64,000 nucleotides of DNA from Acinetobacter sp. ANC 3929 (lineage in GTDB: Bacteria; Pseudomonadota; Gammaproteobacteria; Pseudomonadales; Moraxellaceae), in the NCBI RefSeq assembly GCF_000369405.1, contig NZ_KB850000.1, positions 1 to 64,000 on the forward strand, written 5' to 3'. A program made the position numbers and the translations under genes. Shown here piece by piece: positions 44,322-53,693 of this stretch. Below the pieces are notes generated by a model. It made no database searches, was not told where the DNA came from, and saw only the letters and a program-made list of their open reading frames with translations. The number at the start of each line of letters is the position of its first letter. Within the stretch, counting starts at the first letter, position 1.

Positions 44322-45686
44322 TTAGCTATTCATTACAGCAATCAGTTCAATACTAATATCTTGGAAGCCAGCAGGCACATAGATACAGATGGATTCTGAC
44401 TCAAGCATACGTTGATAAAGTTCGTGATGCGGTTCAATCTCAAAATAGCTCACACCTGAACGCACTGGAATAGCAGTCGGCACTTGCATTAAATGATGAA
44501 GTGGAACAGCTGGAAGCGCTGCAATTACACGTTGTTCGACGTCAATGGTACTACCCACTTTAAAACGTAATGGAACGATTTGGATCAATTCGTGAGTTTG
44601 CATCATACTGCTTGAAACAGCCACGTAAAGACGCGTATCGCGAGTAATCTTGTCGGACTCGAGACTACCAACCCAATAAGAAGGTCGAATTTCTTTCAAG
44701 GAAATACTGAAATAGCGACTTGAAATAATGGTATCCAGTAAATCTCTTAAAATTAGATCCAGCTGTTGAAAGCTGTCTTGCAATTGGTGATGTTTATAGT
44801 AAGGTAAATGATCAACATCATACGCCGTAGAGAAGGTCAGTAATGATCCTGTTAAACGTAACAATTCTGAGAATAAACGTTCTGGGTGAATCAATGGATA
44901 CTGCAACAGGTGGTTTAAGCCTGCATAGGCCGTATTTAAAGCATTAATCAGCCAGAAAGAAACGATATCACCCGAACGGAACTCAATCAGTTTCTGTTCA
45001 TTTTCACGATTATTACTTTGAATGGTTTTAATTTTGGCCTTAATCACGTTAAGCGTACGCTTTAAGTTATTAATTAAAGATTCCGAAGCCGCAATATGTA
45101 AGATGGGTGGAATAAATTTATTGTCCAGTTCAAAATGACCTGAACTTTGACGTTTAATTTTACCGACTGGAATATATAAGAAGCCATCTAGATTTTGACT
45201 GGGTTGAATATGTTGTTCTAATAATTTGAATTCGGCACGACGACGTAACAGATTCAGCTCAGCAGGACTGGCATCGGTAAAAAGATCATGTGTTTCTGTC
45301 AAATAATTATGATAACGGCTAGAAACTGAACGTGTTTCATCCGCAATATTTTTCTTATTGGCCTGCAAGATTGGCAGTGCTAGATAAACTGTCATTTCAC
45401 CTTGTAGATTTAAATCATCTAACAATAATGGTTCAGGTAACAAATCTTGCGCAGGCGCATGATAAATTTCACCATCTTGCCAAATAATTTCAACTTCTTG
45501 CAAAGCCAAAATATGGGTAGAAAGCTGAACTTCATCAAATTTTAATTTCTGTACACCGTAAGCATGAGGGATCATCGCTCGAATGGTGTGATTTAAGCGT
45601 TGTTCATGGTAGGTATCTTGAATCTGGAAATGCTGAGGACGTAAAAATAAGCCTTCACCCCAAAGAATCTTTTCTGCTTTAAACAT
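44322..45686 (-). CDS. tssK: T6SS baseplate protein TssK
   Basis: 454 residues, full TssK length (E. coli about 445). Family start KILWGEGLFLRPQHFQIQDTYHE, then the shoulder, neck and C-terminal head domains; RLYVAVSSSM and AVPLHHLMQVPTAIPVRSGVSYFEIE mark the C-terminal half. TssK connects the baseplate wedge to the TssL-TssM membrane complex. It lies between tssA and tssL, 10-16 nt from each. Confidence 0.95.
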   Translation of the reverse strand: MFKAEKILWGEGLFLRPQHFQIQDTYHEQRLNHTIRAMIPHAYGVQKLKFDEVQLSTHILALQEVEIIWQDGEIYHAPAQDLLPEPLLLDDLNLQGEMTVYLALPILQANKKNIADETRSVSSRYHNYLTETHDLFTDASPAELNLLRRRAEFKLLEQHIQPSQNLDGFLYIPVGKIKRQSSGHFELDNKFIPPILHIAASESLINNLKRTLNVIKAKIKTIQSNNRENEQKLIEFRSGDIVSFWLINALNTAYAGLNHLLQYPLIHPERLFSELLRLTGSLLTFSTAYDVDHLPYYKHHQLQDSFQQLDLILRDLLDTIISSRYFSISLKEIRPSYWVGSLESDKITRDTRLYVAVSSSMMQTHELIQIVPLRFKVGSTIDVEQRVIAALPAVPLHHLMQVPTAIPVRSGVSYFEIEPHHELYQRMLESESICIYVPAGFQDISIELIAVMNS

Positions 45687-45702
45687 ATTTATTTACCAAC
45701 AA

Positions 45703-46800
45703 TTATTCATATTCATTCTTTGGCTGAACACCAAGAGTATCCTGTAGCATTTGTAAAGGATGTTCTTCCTTAATGACCTGAGTCAACCATTCATGTAGCG
45801 GCATTTGACTCCATTTAATGGTTTTTTGCAGCATATAGCTGACAGGGCTATGCGGTTCATTTTTTTGAAAATAAGTGGCAATTTCTTGTAGTACACGCAT
45901 TGCCTGTTCACGATTTTCAACATGTGATTGAACTTGTGGCTGGAAAGACAGCTGGTTTTGAGGTGCAGAAGATTGTGTCGTCACGGGTTGTACCATCGGC
46001 GTTGTCGATGTTTCGACTTCTGTAATGACTGCTTGAGTTGTTTGCTCAAACAAATCGGTCTTATAAATCTTTTTCAGCGTGATATGAATGGTATCTAAAC
46101 CTGAATCGATCGCGGCAAAACTTGGTGAATCTAGACCGAGTAGGCCATCTAGAACCTGCTTGAGTGTCGCCCATTGTTGCAGGATTTCATTAAAGTTCTG
46201 ATAATTTTGACGTTGAAAAGATTTATCGGTATTCGCTAAAGCCTGTTCAAACTGCTCTAATTCTGTTGGACTGTTTGATCCTTCATAATCATCACTCTGT
46301 TTACGACGAACGTTCTCGTGATAGAGGAAGTTGTCATAGTCGAGTAAATGATAAAAAGGAGCTTGGTTCATCAATGAGACTTTTTTGATGAGTAAAGGCA
46401 GTTGATTAATCAGACCTTGTAATAAACCAATACGTTGGTCCAGATCATCATCTTCGACCTCGGGGTGTAGTGTGAGCCAATATTGTTCTAATAGGCGATG
46501 GCTTAACTCAAGACTTTTGGCAACACCTTCAAAACCATAAAGATTTGCCCAAGCTTCTGACAGCCATGTGAGCAAACGGATATCTTTACTTTTTGATTGA
46601 AGTAGATCAATCGATGTCGCTGCGACAAAATCCCAGTCGGCCTGTTTGGGTTCAGTGACCCAGTCGCCTTGATCAAGCAGCACATCATCTTGGGTTTTTG
46701 CCTTTTTAATGGCATGAAACTCATTTGAAAATGAGTAATCTTCACCGCAAGGTGACTGCTCATTGATCGGCGTTAATAAAGATAAAATATCCATATGCAT
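45703..46800 (-). CDS. tssA: T6SS cap/assembly protein TssA
   Basis: 365 residues from the ATG at 46800; a GTG one codon earlier and another ATG at 46794 (MDILSLLTPINEQSPCGEDYSF) are alternatives, and the last fits the usual family start best. ImpA N-terminal domain at about 10-130 (LLTPINEQSPCGEDY, WLSEAWANLYGFEG). The C-terminal part is helical with FQKNEPHSPVSYMLQKTIKW, the short TssA type. It primes sheath and tube growth. It lies 27 nt after tssH. Confidence 0.9.
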   Translation of the reverse strand: MHMDILSLLTPINEQSPCGEDYSFSNEFHAIKKAKTQDDVLLDQGDWVTEPKQADWDFVAATSIDLLQSKSKDIRLLTWLSEAWANLYGFEGVAKSLELSHRLLEQYWLTLHPEVEDDDLDQRIGLLQGLINQLPLLIKKVSLMNQAPFYHLLDYDNFLYHENVRRKQSDDYEGSNSPTELEQFEQALANTDKSFQRQNYQNFNEILQQWATLKQVLDGLLGLDSPSFAAIDSGLDTIHITLKKIYKTDLFEQTTQAVITEVETSTTPMVQPVTTQSSAPQNQLSFQPQVQSHVENREQAMRVLQEIATYFQKNEPHSPVSYMLQKTIKWSQMPLHEWLTQVIKEEHPLQMLQDTLGVQPKNEYE

Positions 46801-46827
46801 CACAAATTGGGCTCAATCTTAAAAATT

Positions 46828-49494
46828 TTAAACTTCAGCTTTGGCTTTTTTACTTGAACGTTTTTTAGTTGCCTTTTCAACCGGATCTAATTGATAGGTG
46901 ATTTCATCATCTTTGGTATCAATCACGATCAGCTTCGGTAATTTATGCTCGGCTAACGCAACTAAAATTTCAGTTGCCAAAGCAGGCAAGACGGTAGAGT
47001 TGAGAATGTTATCTACATTCCGCGCACCACTATCCACCTCAGTACAACGGCTTAATAACAATTCAATTAAATCATCAGAATATTGAACTTTGGCTGCATA
47101 CTGCTTCTCAATACGAGCTACGATTTTCCCAAGCTTATGCTTGATGATACGAACCAGAAGTTCATCATGCAGTGGGAAATAAGGCACGATACGCATACGA
47201 CCAATAAATGCAGGTTTAAATTGTTTATATAAACTTGGTTTTAGATGTTCGATTAAATCTTCTGCATGTGGCCAATCTTCTACAGGTTGATTTAAACACG
47301 CCTGCATAATTGCACTTGAACCTGTATTTGAGGTCAATAGAATGGTGGTGTTTTTAAAGTCAATTACACGACCTTCACCATCTTCGAGCATGCCTTTATC
47401 AAATACTTGATAGAATAATTCTTGTACATCACTATGTGCTTTTTCGATTTCATCTAAAAGCACGACACTATAAGGGTTACGACGAACTGCTTCGGTCAGA
47501 ACACCACCTTGACCATAACCAACATAGCCTGGAGGAGCACCTTTTAGTGAAGAAACAGTATGTGCTTCCTGATATTCAGACATATTGATGGTAATGAGAT
47601 GTTGTTCACCACCATAAAGTTCGTTGGCTAAGGCAAGCGCAGTTTCTGTTTTACCCACACCACTTGGACCAATCAGAATGAATACGCCTTGTGGCTTATT
47701 TGGGTCTTCTAACTTGGCTTTGGAAGTTTTAATACCTTGAACCAATTGGGCAAGTGCATAATCTTGCCCCATGACGCGTTCACCCAGTTTATCTTCAAGT
47801 GTTAAAATTTGTTTGATTTCATCATTGACCATATTACCCACGGGAATACCAGTCCAATCAGCAATAATTTCATTGACGATCTGCGCATTAACACGTTCAA
47901 ACACCAAAGGGGTTTGACCCTGTAATTGTGCCAACTCAGCTCTTAACGAGGCAATCTGTGTTTTATTATCCGTTTCAGCTTGCGCATTCAGTTGCTGAAT
48001 TTGTTTAACTAAGCCAAGCTCTTGTTGCCACTTAGTTTCAGTCTCCTGAATTTCCGTTTCTAAGCTGGAGAGTTGTTGATTAAGATCATCTAGGCGTTGG
48101 TGATGAACAGGGAACTGTTGGTGTTCATGCGTGAGGATTTGATGTTCTAATTTCAGATTATGCTGTTGTGCTTTCAGTTGATCTAAAATAACGGGTTGTG
48201 CATTTTGAGTCAGTGCAACACGGGCAGAAGCGGTATCCAATACACTCACGGCCTTATCTGGAAGTTGGCGACCACTAATGTAACGATGTGAGGCTTGAAC
48301 GGCAGTAATAATTGCTTGGTCATCAATATGCAAATTGAAATGACTTTGCATGACAGGAATCATGGCGCGTAACATATCAATTGCCACGTCTTCAGTTGGT
48401 TCTTCGATCTTAACCACCTGAAAGCGACGGCTAAGCGCTGCATCTTTTTCAAAGTATTGTTTGTATTCGGCCCAAGTGGTCGCAGCAATAGTTCTTAATT
48501 CACCACGCGCCAATGCAGGTTTGAGTAAGTTAGCGGCATCATTTTGCCCAGCTTGACCACCCGCACCAATCAAAGTATGTGCTTCATCAATAAACAGGAT
48601 AATAGGATGAGCCGATGCTTGGACTTCTTGAATGACTTGTTTTAAACGGTTTTCAAATTCACCTTTAACGCTTGCACCCGCCTGTAACAAGCCCATATCC
48701 AATACATGCAATTGCACATTTTTGAGTGCTTCTGGAACTAGGCCTTGAGCAATTTTTAATGCAAGGCCTTCAACCACTGCAGTTTTACCCACACCAGGCT
48801 CGCCCGTTAAAATGGGATTGTTCTGACGACGACGCATCAAAATATCTAACATCAGACGAATTTCAAACTCGCGACCAATCACTGGATCAATACCACCATT
48901 CTTGGCTTTTTCAGTCAGATTAATGGTGTATTGGTCAAGGGCCGGTGTTTTTGCTGCTGTAATCGTTGATTGAATTTCGGTGGGTTCTACTGCTGAAGCA
49001 GTTGTATTTTCTGTCTGTGCTTGTTCGCTACTTTTTCCACAAATATCGAGAAACTTATGTTTCATGGTATCGATTGGGAAAAGTTCAAATAAACTTGATG
49101 CTCTAAAGGCAATTTGTTGTAAATCGGGAGCAGTTAACAAAGCAATCAATAAATGACTACTGCGAATTAAAGGTGTTTGTTCTGCTGAGGCAAGCAGCCA
49201 TGCCTGTTCAAATAATCGAACAATTGATTTTGCAAAGATTGGAGTGCGAGTATTGCCCTTAGGTAAAGAAGTGATAGTTTCTTTTAAATCAGTAATTAAC
49301 GCATCTGGAGAGATATTATTTTTTTTTAATAAAATATGTAAATCATTGACTGTATTTTGATTTAATAATTCAACGAACAGATGTTCAATTTCAATCTCAT
49401 AATTCAATTGGTTAATACAGAAATTTGCAGATTTTTCTAATGCAGTACGAGTAGGAGGTGATAGTTTTGTGATTAAAACCTTTAAGTTACTCAT
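46828..49494 (-). CDS. tssH: T6SS sheath-disassembly ATPase ClpV (TssH)
   Basis: 888-residue Hsp100 AAA+ ATPase. N-terminal Clp-N repeat domain (about 1-150), first Walker A GEPGVGKT (about 227-234) with Walker B FIDEAHTLIGAGG, a coiled-coil middle domain (about 415-530), second Walker A GPSGVGKT (about 605-612) with LLDEIEKAH, and a C-terminal D2-small domain. ClpV recycles contracted TssB-TssC sheath. It is the first gene of the minus-strand arm, divergent from asaA. The tail ends with basic repeats (KATKKRSSKKAKAEV). Confidence 0.96.
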   Translation of the reverse strand: MSNLKVLITKLSPPTRTALEKSANFCINQLNYEIEIEHLFVELLNQNTVNDLHILLKKNNISPDALITDLKETITSLPKGNTRTPIFAKSIVRLFEQAWLLASAEQTPLIRSSHLLIALLTAPDLQQIAFRASSLFELFPIDTMKHKFLDICGKSSEQAQTENTTASAVEPTEIQSTITAAKTPALDQYTINLTEKAKNGGIDPVIGREFEIRLMLDILMRRRQNNPILTGEPGVGKTAVVEGLALKIAQGLVPEALKNVQLHVLDMGLLQAGASVKGEFENRLKQVIQEVQASAHPIILFIDEAHTLIGAGGQAGQNDAANLLKPALARGELRTIAATTWAEYKQYFEKDAALSRRFQVVKIEEPTEDVAIDMLRAMIPVMQSHFNLHIDDQAIITAVQASHRYISGRQLPDKAVSVLDTASARVALTQNAQPVILDQLKAQQHNLKLEHQILTHEHQQFPVHHQRLDDLNQQLSSLETEIQETETKWQQELGLVKQIQQLNAQAETDNKTQIASLRAELAQLQGQTPLVFERVNAQIVNEIIADWTGIPVGNMVNDEIKQILTLEDKLGERVMGQDYALAQLVQGIKTSKAKLEDPNKPQGVFILIGPSGVGKTETALALANELYGGEQHLITINMSEYQEAHTVSSLKGAPPGYVGYGQGGVLTEAVRRNPYSVVLLDEIEKAHSDVQELFYQVFDKGMLEDGEGRVIDFKNTTILLTSNTGSSAIMQACLNQPVEDWPHAEDLIEHLKPSLYKQFKPAFIGRMRIVPYFPLHDELLVRIIKHKLGKIVARIEKQYAAKVQYSDDLIELLLSRCTEVDSGARNVDNILNSTVLPALATEILVALAEHKLPKLIVIDTKDDEITYQLDPVEKATKKRSSKKAKAEV

Positions 49495-49866
49495 TTATTA
49501 CTCACAATAATTTTTAAATACCAAGTCCTATTCGCGAAGTTCTAACTTGATATGGTTGTTTTTGCTAGAAATATTTTTTGAATAAAATCAAAAACTTAAT
49601 ATAACTCTACACGAGTATACAGATTATTCTACAACAAAAAATGTCACTTTTAAACAAAAATTGCACGGGATTAAATTATTTTTTACAAGAATGTCTGTCA
49701 TGAAAATTTAATAATGTTAATAAACGTAACTAGTATTGACTTTATATGTGTTTTTTTTGTTAAATTCGCGGAAATGATGTAAATGTACAAAAATTGACGA
49801 GTAAGAGGGTTTTTTAACAATAATTGTCAGCTCTTCAATTATAAGTTAAATAATACGAGGCATATT
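49495..49866. other. Divergent T6SS promoter region
   Basis: 372 nt, AT-rich, no ORF. It must hold the promoters of both T6SS arms. On the plus strand TTGACT (49736-49741) with GTTAAA (49759-49764) 17 nt on is a sigma70 candidate, giving a leader of about 95 nt that can form an imperfect hairpin (AAGAG near 49803, CTCTT near 49832). No operator could be assigned. Confidence 0.5.
49736..49764 (+). promoter_or_regulatory. Candidate promoter of the plus-strand T6SS operon
   Basis: -35 TTGACT, 17-nt spacer, -10 GTTAAA (or TTAAAT at 18 nt). The -35 is good and the -10 moderate. Confidence 0.4.
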
Positions 49867-50574
49867 TTGAAAAAAGGTATTGTAATTTCAATTCTTTGTA
49901 TAACAGCGAGTTTAATAGGTAATTCGGTTTATGCTGATGATAAAGAAATAAAACCAATTAAATTAAAAAGTAAATGCATAAAACAATATCCGTTGGCTGC
50001 AAACCAAACGGATCATGCTTTATTGGATATTTATCAACAAGCTTGTGATAAAGATAATGCTTCGCGTCTAAATGATTTATTGGCCCAAGCCGCAATGCGT
50101 ATGTATGAATTAAAGCAACCGATGAATGCTTTAAAACTGGCAACGCAATTACAAGAGCAAAACGTACGTGGCGCAACTTTAACTGATGTTACTTTTTTAG
50201 CCAGTGTTGACGTGGCCAATCAAGCATTGCAGCACATGCGTTCAACTGAAATGCGTTATTTGAGCAATGAACTTACTTATCCGCCAGCAAAACAGCTGAG
50301 TGACAGTATCCGTGCTGCTGTTCCTGCCCCTGACACTTCAACGAGTAAGGCAATCACAGACGAGTCCGTGAAGAGGGAAGTTCGGAATACTTCGACCAAT
50401 AACACAACGCGACGTACAACAAACAGAAAAGTACGTACAACACAACCGACACGTAGTACTGTAAATCAGACAACTGCACCCGCTAAACGTCAAACGGCGG
50501 TAGCACCGACAGTTACTAAACAACCAAATACTGTTCAAAAGACAGGTTCGAATCCATTCGATTCGTTGAAATAA
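49867..50574 (+). CDS. asaA: T6SS-associated periplasmic protein AsaA
   Basis: 235 residues beginning at a TTG codon: ACGAGG lies 6-7 nt upstream, and the TTG exposes a proper signal peptide (MKKGIVISILCITASLIGNSVYA). No ATG in frame gives a better product. The mature part is a short helical domain (about 30-130; IKPIKLKSKCIKQYPLAANQTDHALLDIYQQACD split by a disulfide-type Cys pair) followed by a Thr/Asn/Arg-rich disordered tail. AsaA is an Acinetobacter-type periplasmic accessory that has been reported to affect TssM and assembly of the T6SS. It is the first gene of the plus arm, just before tssB. Confidence 0.82.
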   Translation: MKKGIVISILCITASLIGNSVYADDKEIKPIKLKSKCIKQYPLAANQTDHALLDIYQQACDKDNASRLNDLLAQAAMRMYELKQPMNALKLATQLQEQNVRGATLTDVTFLASVDVANQALQHMRSTEMRYLSNELTYPPAKQLSDSIRAAVPAPDTSTSKAITDESVKREVRNTSTNNTTRRTTNRKVRTTQPTRSTVNQTTAPAKRQTAVAPTVTKQPNTVQKTGSNPFDSLK

Positions 50575-50593
50575 TAATCAAGGGTGAAAAGTT

Positions 50594-51097
50594 ATGGCAA
50601 AGAGAGAAAGCGTACAGAAAAAACTGCAACGCATACGTCCCCCTCGTGTACAACTGACATACGATGTCGAAGTTGGTGATGGTAAAGAGTCAAAAGAACT
50701 CCCTTTTGTTGTTGGTGTAATGGGTGATTTCTCAGCTGCATCCGAGTTGGAAAAAACCAAATTAAAAGACAAAAAGTTTATCAATGTCGATTTAGATAAT
50801 ATTGATGAAGTCATGGAATCTTTAGCACCGCGCGCAGCTTTCCAAGTTGAAAATACCTTGACGGAAGAAGGCGGACGCATGTCTGTTGATTTAACGTTTA
50901 ACTCAATGGAAGATTTTCGTCCTGAACAAGTGGTTCAACAAGTTGATCCATTACGTAAACTTGTTGCAGCGCGTGAACGTTTGACTGATTTACGTAATAA
51001 AATTTCAAACAGTGAACGTTTAGAAGATTTGCTGGATGAGGTATTAAAAAATACTGATCAAGTTCGTCAATTGAGTGCGGAGGCTGAAAATGAGTAA
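50594..51097 (+). CDS. tssB: T6SS sheath small subunit TssB (VipA)
   Basis: 167 residues, standard TssB length: KRESVQKKLQRIRPPRVQLTYDVE at the start, LPFVVGVMGDFSA and MSVDLTFNSMEDFRPEQVVQQVDPLRKLVAARERLTDLRNK in the body. Forms the contractile sheath with TssC. Its end overlaps tssC by 8 bases. Confidence 0.97.
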   Translation: MAKRESVQKKLQRIRPPRVQLTYDVEVGDGKESKELPFVVGVMGDFSAASELEKTKLKDKKFINVDLDNIDEVMESLAPRAAFQVENTLTEEGGRMSVDLTFNSMEDFRPEQVVQQVDPLRKLVAARERLTDLRNKISNSERLEDLLDEVLKNTDQVRQLSAEAENE

Positions 51098-52571
51098 TTT
51101 ACAAGCAGCCACTGCAGCAAGTGTGGAAGCTGAATCAGCAAATTTGTTGGATTCAATTGTTGAGCAAAGTCGTATTGCACGTAATGACGATGAACATGTT
51201 CGTGCAAAAAGTTTGATTGGTGAGCTGGCAAAAGAAGTGATGGCAGGAACGATTACAGTTTCTGAAAACATGACCTTGTCGATTGATAAGCGTATTGCTG
51301 AAATTGATGCGCTCATTTCAAATCAATTGAGTGAAATTATACATCACGAACAATTTCAAAAAATCGAATCAACTTGGCGTGGACTTTACTATTTCTGCCA
51401 AGAAACACCATCTAACTCAATGATCAAAATTCGTATGTTAAATACGACTAAAAAAGAGTTGGTGAAAGACTTCCAAGGCGCAACTGATTTTGATCAAAGC
51501 ACCTTGTTTAAAAAGATTTATGAAGAAGAATACGGTTCATTTGGTGGTGCACCATATGCAGCTTTGATTGGTGATTTCGAGTTTGATCGTACACCATCAG
51601 ATATGTATTTATTGGAGCAAATCTCTCATGTTGCTGCAGCAGCGCATGCGCCATTTGTTTCAGCAGCAAGCCCAAGCATTTTAGGTCTTGAATCGTTTAC
51701 GGATATTGACCGTCCACGTGATGTTTCAAAAATCTTTGAAACAGCAGAATATGTACAATGGCGATCTTTCCGTGACAGCGAAGACTCTCGCTATGTTGCA
51801 TTGACTATGCCGCACGTTTTAGGCCGTTTACCGTATCATCCGAAAGAGGGGACTGCAACGGAAGGTTTTAACTTCATCGAAGACGTCTCTGGTGAAAATC
51901 ACGATGATTATTTGTGGATGAATGCGGCATATGCATTTGGTACCCGTTTAACTAATGCATTTGACATGCATGGTTGGTGTGCTGCGATTCGTGGAGTTGA
52001 AGGTGGTGGTTTAGTTGAAGGCTTGCCAGTACATACCTTTAAAACCTCGGATGGTGAAGTTGTATTTAAGTGCCCAACTGAAATTGCAATTACAGACCGT
52101 CGTGAAAAAGAACTCAGTGATCTTGGTTTTATCCCATTGGTTCACTGTAAAAATACCGATTATGCTGCTTTCTTTGGTGCACAATCTGCACAAAAACCGA
52201 AGAAATATGACAGTGATACAGCGAATGCGAACTCAGCACTTTCAAGCCAAATCCAATACATCATGGCGGTATCGCGGATTGCTCATTACTTGAAAGCAAT
52301 GATGCGTGACAAAGTGGGTAGTTTTGCATCTGCAGGCAATGTTGAAGCATTTTTAAATGAATGGCTTTCTCAATATGTCTTGCTAGATGATGGTGCATCT
52401 CAAGAAGCAAAAGCACAATATCCGCTTCGAGAGGCATCTGTAAAAGTTGTAGAAGATCCTGCTCAACCGGGTCACTACAAGTCTGTGGTTTTCTTAAGAC
52501 CGCATTTCCAGCTGGACGAGTTATCTGTTTCTTTACGACTCGTGACTGAACTACCTCAGTCCTCAAATTAA
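51090..52571 (+). CDS. tssC: T6SS sheath large subunit TssC (VipB)
   Basis: 493 residues from the ATG at 51090, which is preceded by GCGGAGG at 6-7 nt and overlaps the tssB end by 8 bases; the GTG at 51075 is an alternative but would place the ribosome binding site inside the gene. Motifs: WRGLYYFCQETPSNSMIKIRMLN, GDFEFDRTPSDMYLLEQISHVAAAAHAPF, MPHVLGRLPYHP and CAAIRGVEGGGLVEGLP. It forms the outer sheath with TssB. Confidence 0.97.
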   Translation: MSNLQAATAASVEAESANLLDSIVEQSRIARNDDEHVRAKSLIGELAKEVMAGTITVSENMTLSIDKRIAEIDALISNQLSEIIHHEQFQKIESTWRGLYYFCQETPSNSMIKIRMLNTTKKELVKDFQGATDFDQSTLFKKIYEEEYGSFGGAPYAALIGDFEFDRTPSDMYLLEQISHVAAAAHAPFVSAASPSILGLESFTDIDRPRDVSKIFETAEYVQWRSFRDSEDSRYVALTMPHVLGRLPYHPKEGTATEGFNFIEDVSGENHDDYLWMNAAYAFGTRLTNAFDMHGWCAAIRGVEGGGLVEGLPVHTFKTSDGEVVFKCPTEIAITDRREKELSDLGFIPLVHCKNTDYAAFFGAQSAQKPKKYDSDTANANSALSSQIQYIMAVSRIAHYLKAMMRDKVGSFASAGNVEAFLNEWLSQYVLLDDGASQEAKAQYPLREASVKVVEDPAQPGHYKSVVFLRPHFQLDELSVSLRLVTELPQSSN

Positions 52572-52622
52572 TAATGAGATCAGCTAGATAATAACTTTAA
52601 ATAAAATAGAGGTAAATTTTAA

Positions 52623-53126
52623 ATGAAAGATATATATGTTGAGTTTCGTGGTAAGTACAAGGTAGACGGAGAATCTCGCGATTCTGAACACAAAGGTTGG
52701 CTTGAAGTTAACTCTTGGGCTCATAACATTCGTCAACCAAAATCTGCGACTTCAAGTAGCGTTGGTGGCCACACTGCTGAACGTGTTGAACACTCAGACA
52801 TGATTTTCGTTAAAGATTTGGATGCAACGAGTCCAAAACTTTGGGAAGCTTGTTCTGCGGGTTATACATTTGACGAAGTACAAATCGATTATTACCGTGC
52901 AAATGGTGACAAGCGTATCAAGTACTTACAAATCAAATTGAAACACGTACTTGTATCTAGCGTTACACCAACTGTAAATGAAGAAGGTGTACCAACAGAA
53001 ACATTTGGTTTGAAATACGCTGCTGTTGAGTGGACTTATAACCAACAAGACATTAACGGTACTGCGAAAGGTGCTGTTACCAAGAAATGGTCACTTTCTA
53101 ATAACACAGCTTCATACGCTGCGTAA
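52623..53126 (+). CDS. hcp: T6SS tube protein Hcp (TssD)
   Basis: 167 residues, the usual Hcp size: MKDIYVEFRGKYKVDGESRDSEHKGWLEV start, then HSDMIFVKDLDATSPKLWEACSAG and VEWTYNQQDINGTAKGAVTKKWSLSNN. It forms the secreted hexamer tube. GAGG lies 9 nt upstream of the ATG. A strong terminator 18 nt downstream separates it from tssE. Confidence 0.97.
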   Translation: MKDIYVEFRGKYKVDGESRDSEHKGWLEVNSWAHNIRQPKSATSSSVGGHTAERVEHSDMIFVKDLDATSPKLWEACSAGYTFDEVQIDYYRANGDKRIKYLQIKLKHVLVSSVTPTVNEEGVPTETFGLKYAAVEWTYNQQDINGTAKGAVTKKWSLSNNTASYAA

Positions 53127-53144
53127 TCTGTATTGTGATTCTCT

Positions 53145-53182
53145 AATAGGGGTTAATAGTTGCCTATTAGCCTCTATTTTTT
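53145..53182 (+). terminator. Terminator inside the T6SS operon, directly after hcp
   Basis: A 15-bp stem (53145-53159 with 53164-53178, two G-U pairs, 4-nt loop TTGC) followed by six T. Probably only part of the transcripts continue into tssE. Confidence 0.88.
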
Positions 53183-53204
53183 CCAAGTTTTTGTTCTTAT
53201 AAAA

Positions 53205-53681
53205 ATGAATTTAGATCATTTATATCCATACGGATTCAGATCAACATTATTTGATCGTTTAGTACCAGAGCAAGAAGATTATTTAAGAGGGATGTCGATT
53301 CAGCAATTACGAGAGTCTGTTGCTCGTGATTTGGAAGACTTACTGAATAGTCGAATTGCACAGTTTGAACGAGATATGGATGAATTCCCACTGGCAAAAA
53401 AATCGATTTTGCAATTTGGAATCATAGACTTTGTTGGCCTGTCGACCGCTAATCCACTCGATCGGGACAAGATTTGCCAATCGATTGAGCAGTCTATTGC
53501 AGCGCATGAACCAAGATTGCGGCAGATCAAAGTTGAGATGCTCTTGGATGGCCATAATATGGGATCTCTGTGTTTAAGTATTCAGGCTTACTTAAATATT
53601 CATCCACTCTATGAACCTGTTTTTTTTGACGCTTTACTCAAACCAACAACACAACAATATGTTATTTCTGCCAGAACTTAG
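53205..53681 (+). CDS. tssE: T6SS baseplate protein TssE (gp25-like)
   Basis: 158 residues from the ATG at 53205; the frame is open from a TTG at 53160 that lies in the terminator and is unlikely to be used. gp25-type motifs: SLFDRLVPE-like LFDRLVPEQEDY at the start, SVARDLEDLLNSR and the C-terminal YLNIHPLYEPVFFDALLKP. It anchors the sheath to the baseplate. No good ribosome binding site was seen. It is 12 nt from tssF. Confidence 0.93.
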   Translation: MNLDHLYPYGFRSTLFDRLVPEQEDYLRGMSIQQLRESVARDLEDLLNSRIAQFERDMDEFPLAKKSILQFGIIDFVGLSTANPLDRDKICQSIEQSIAAHEPRLRQIKVEMLLDGHNMGSLCLSIQAYLNIHPLYEPVFFDALLKPTTQQYVISART

Positions 53682-53693
53682 TGTGAGCGAACT

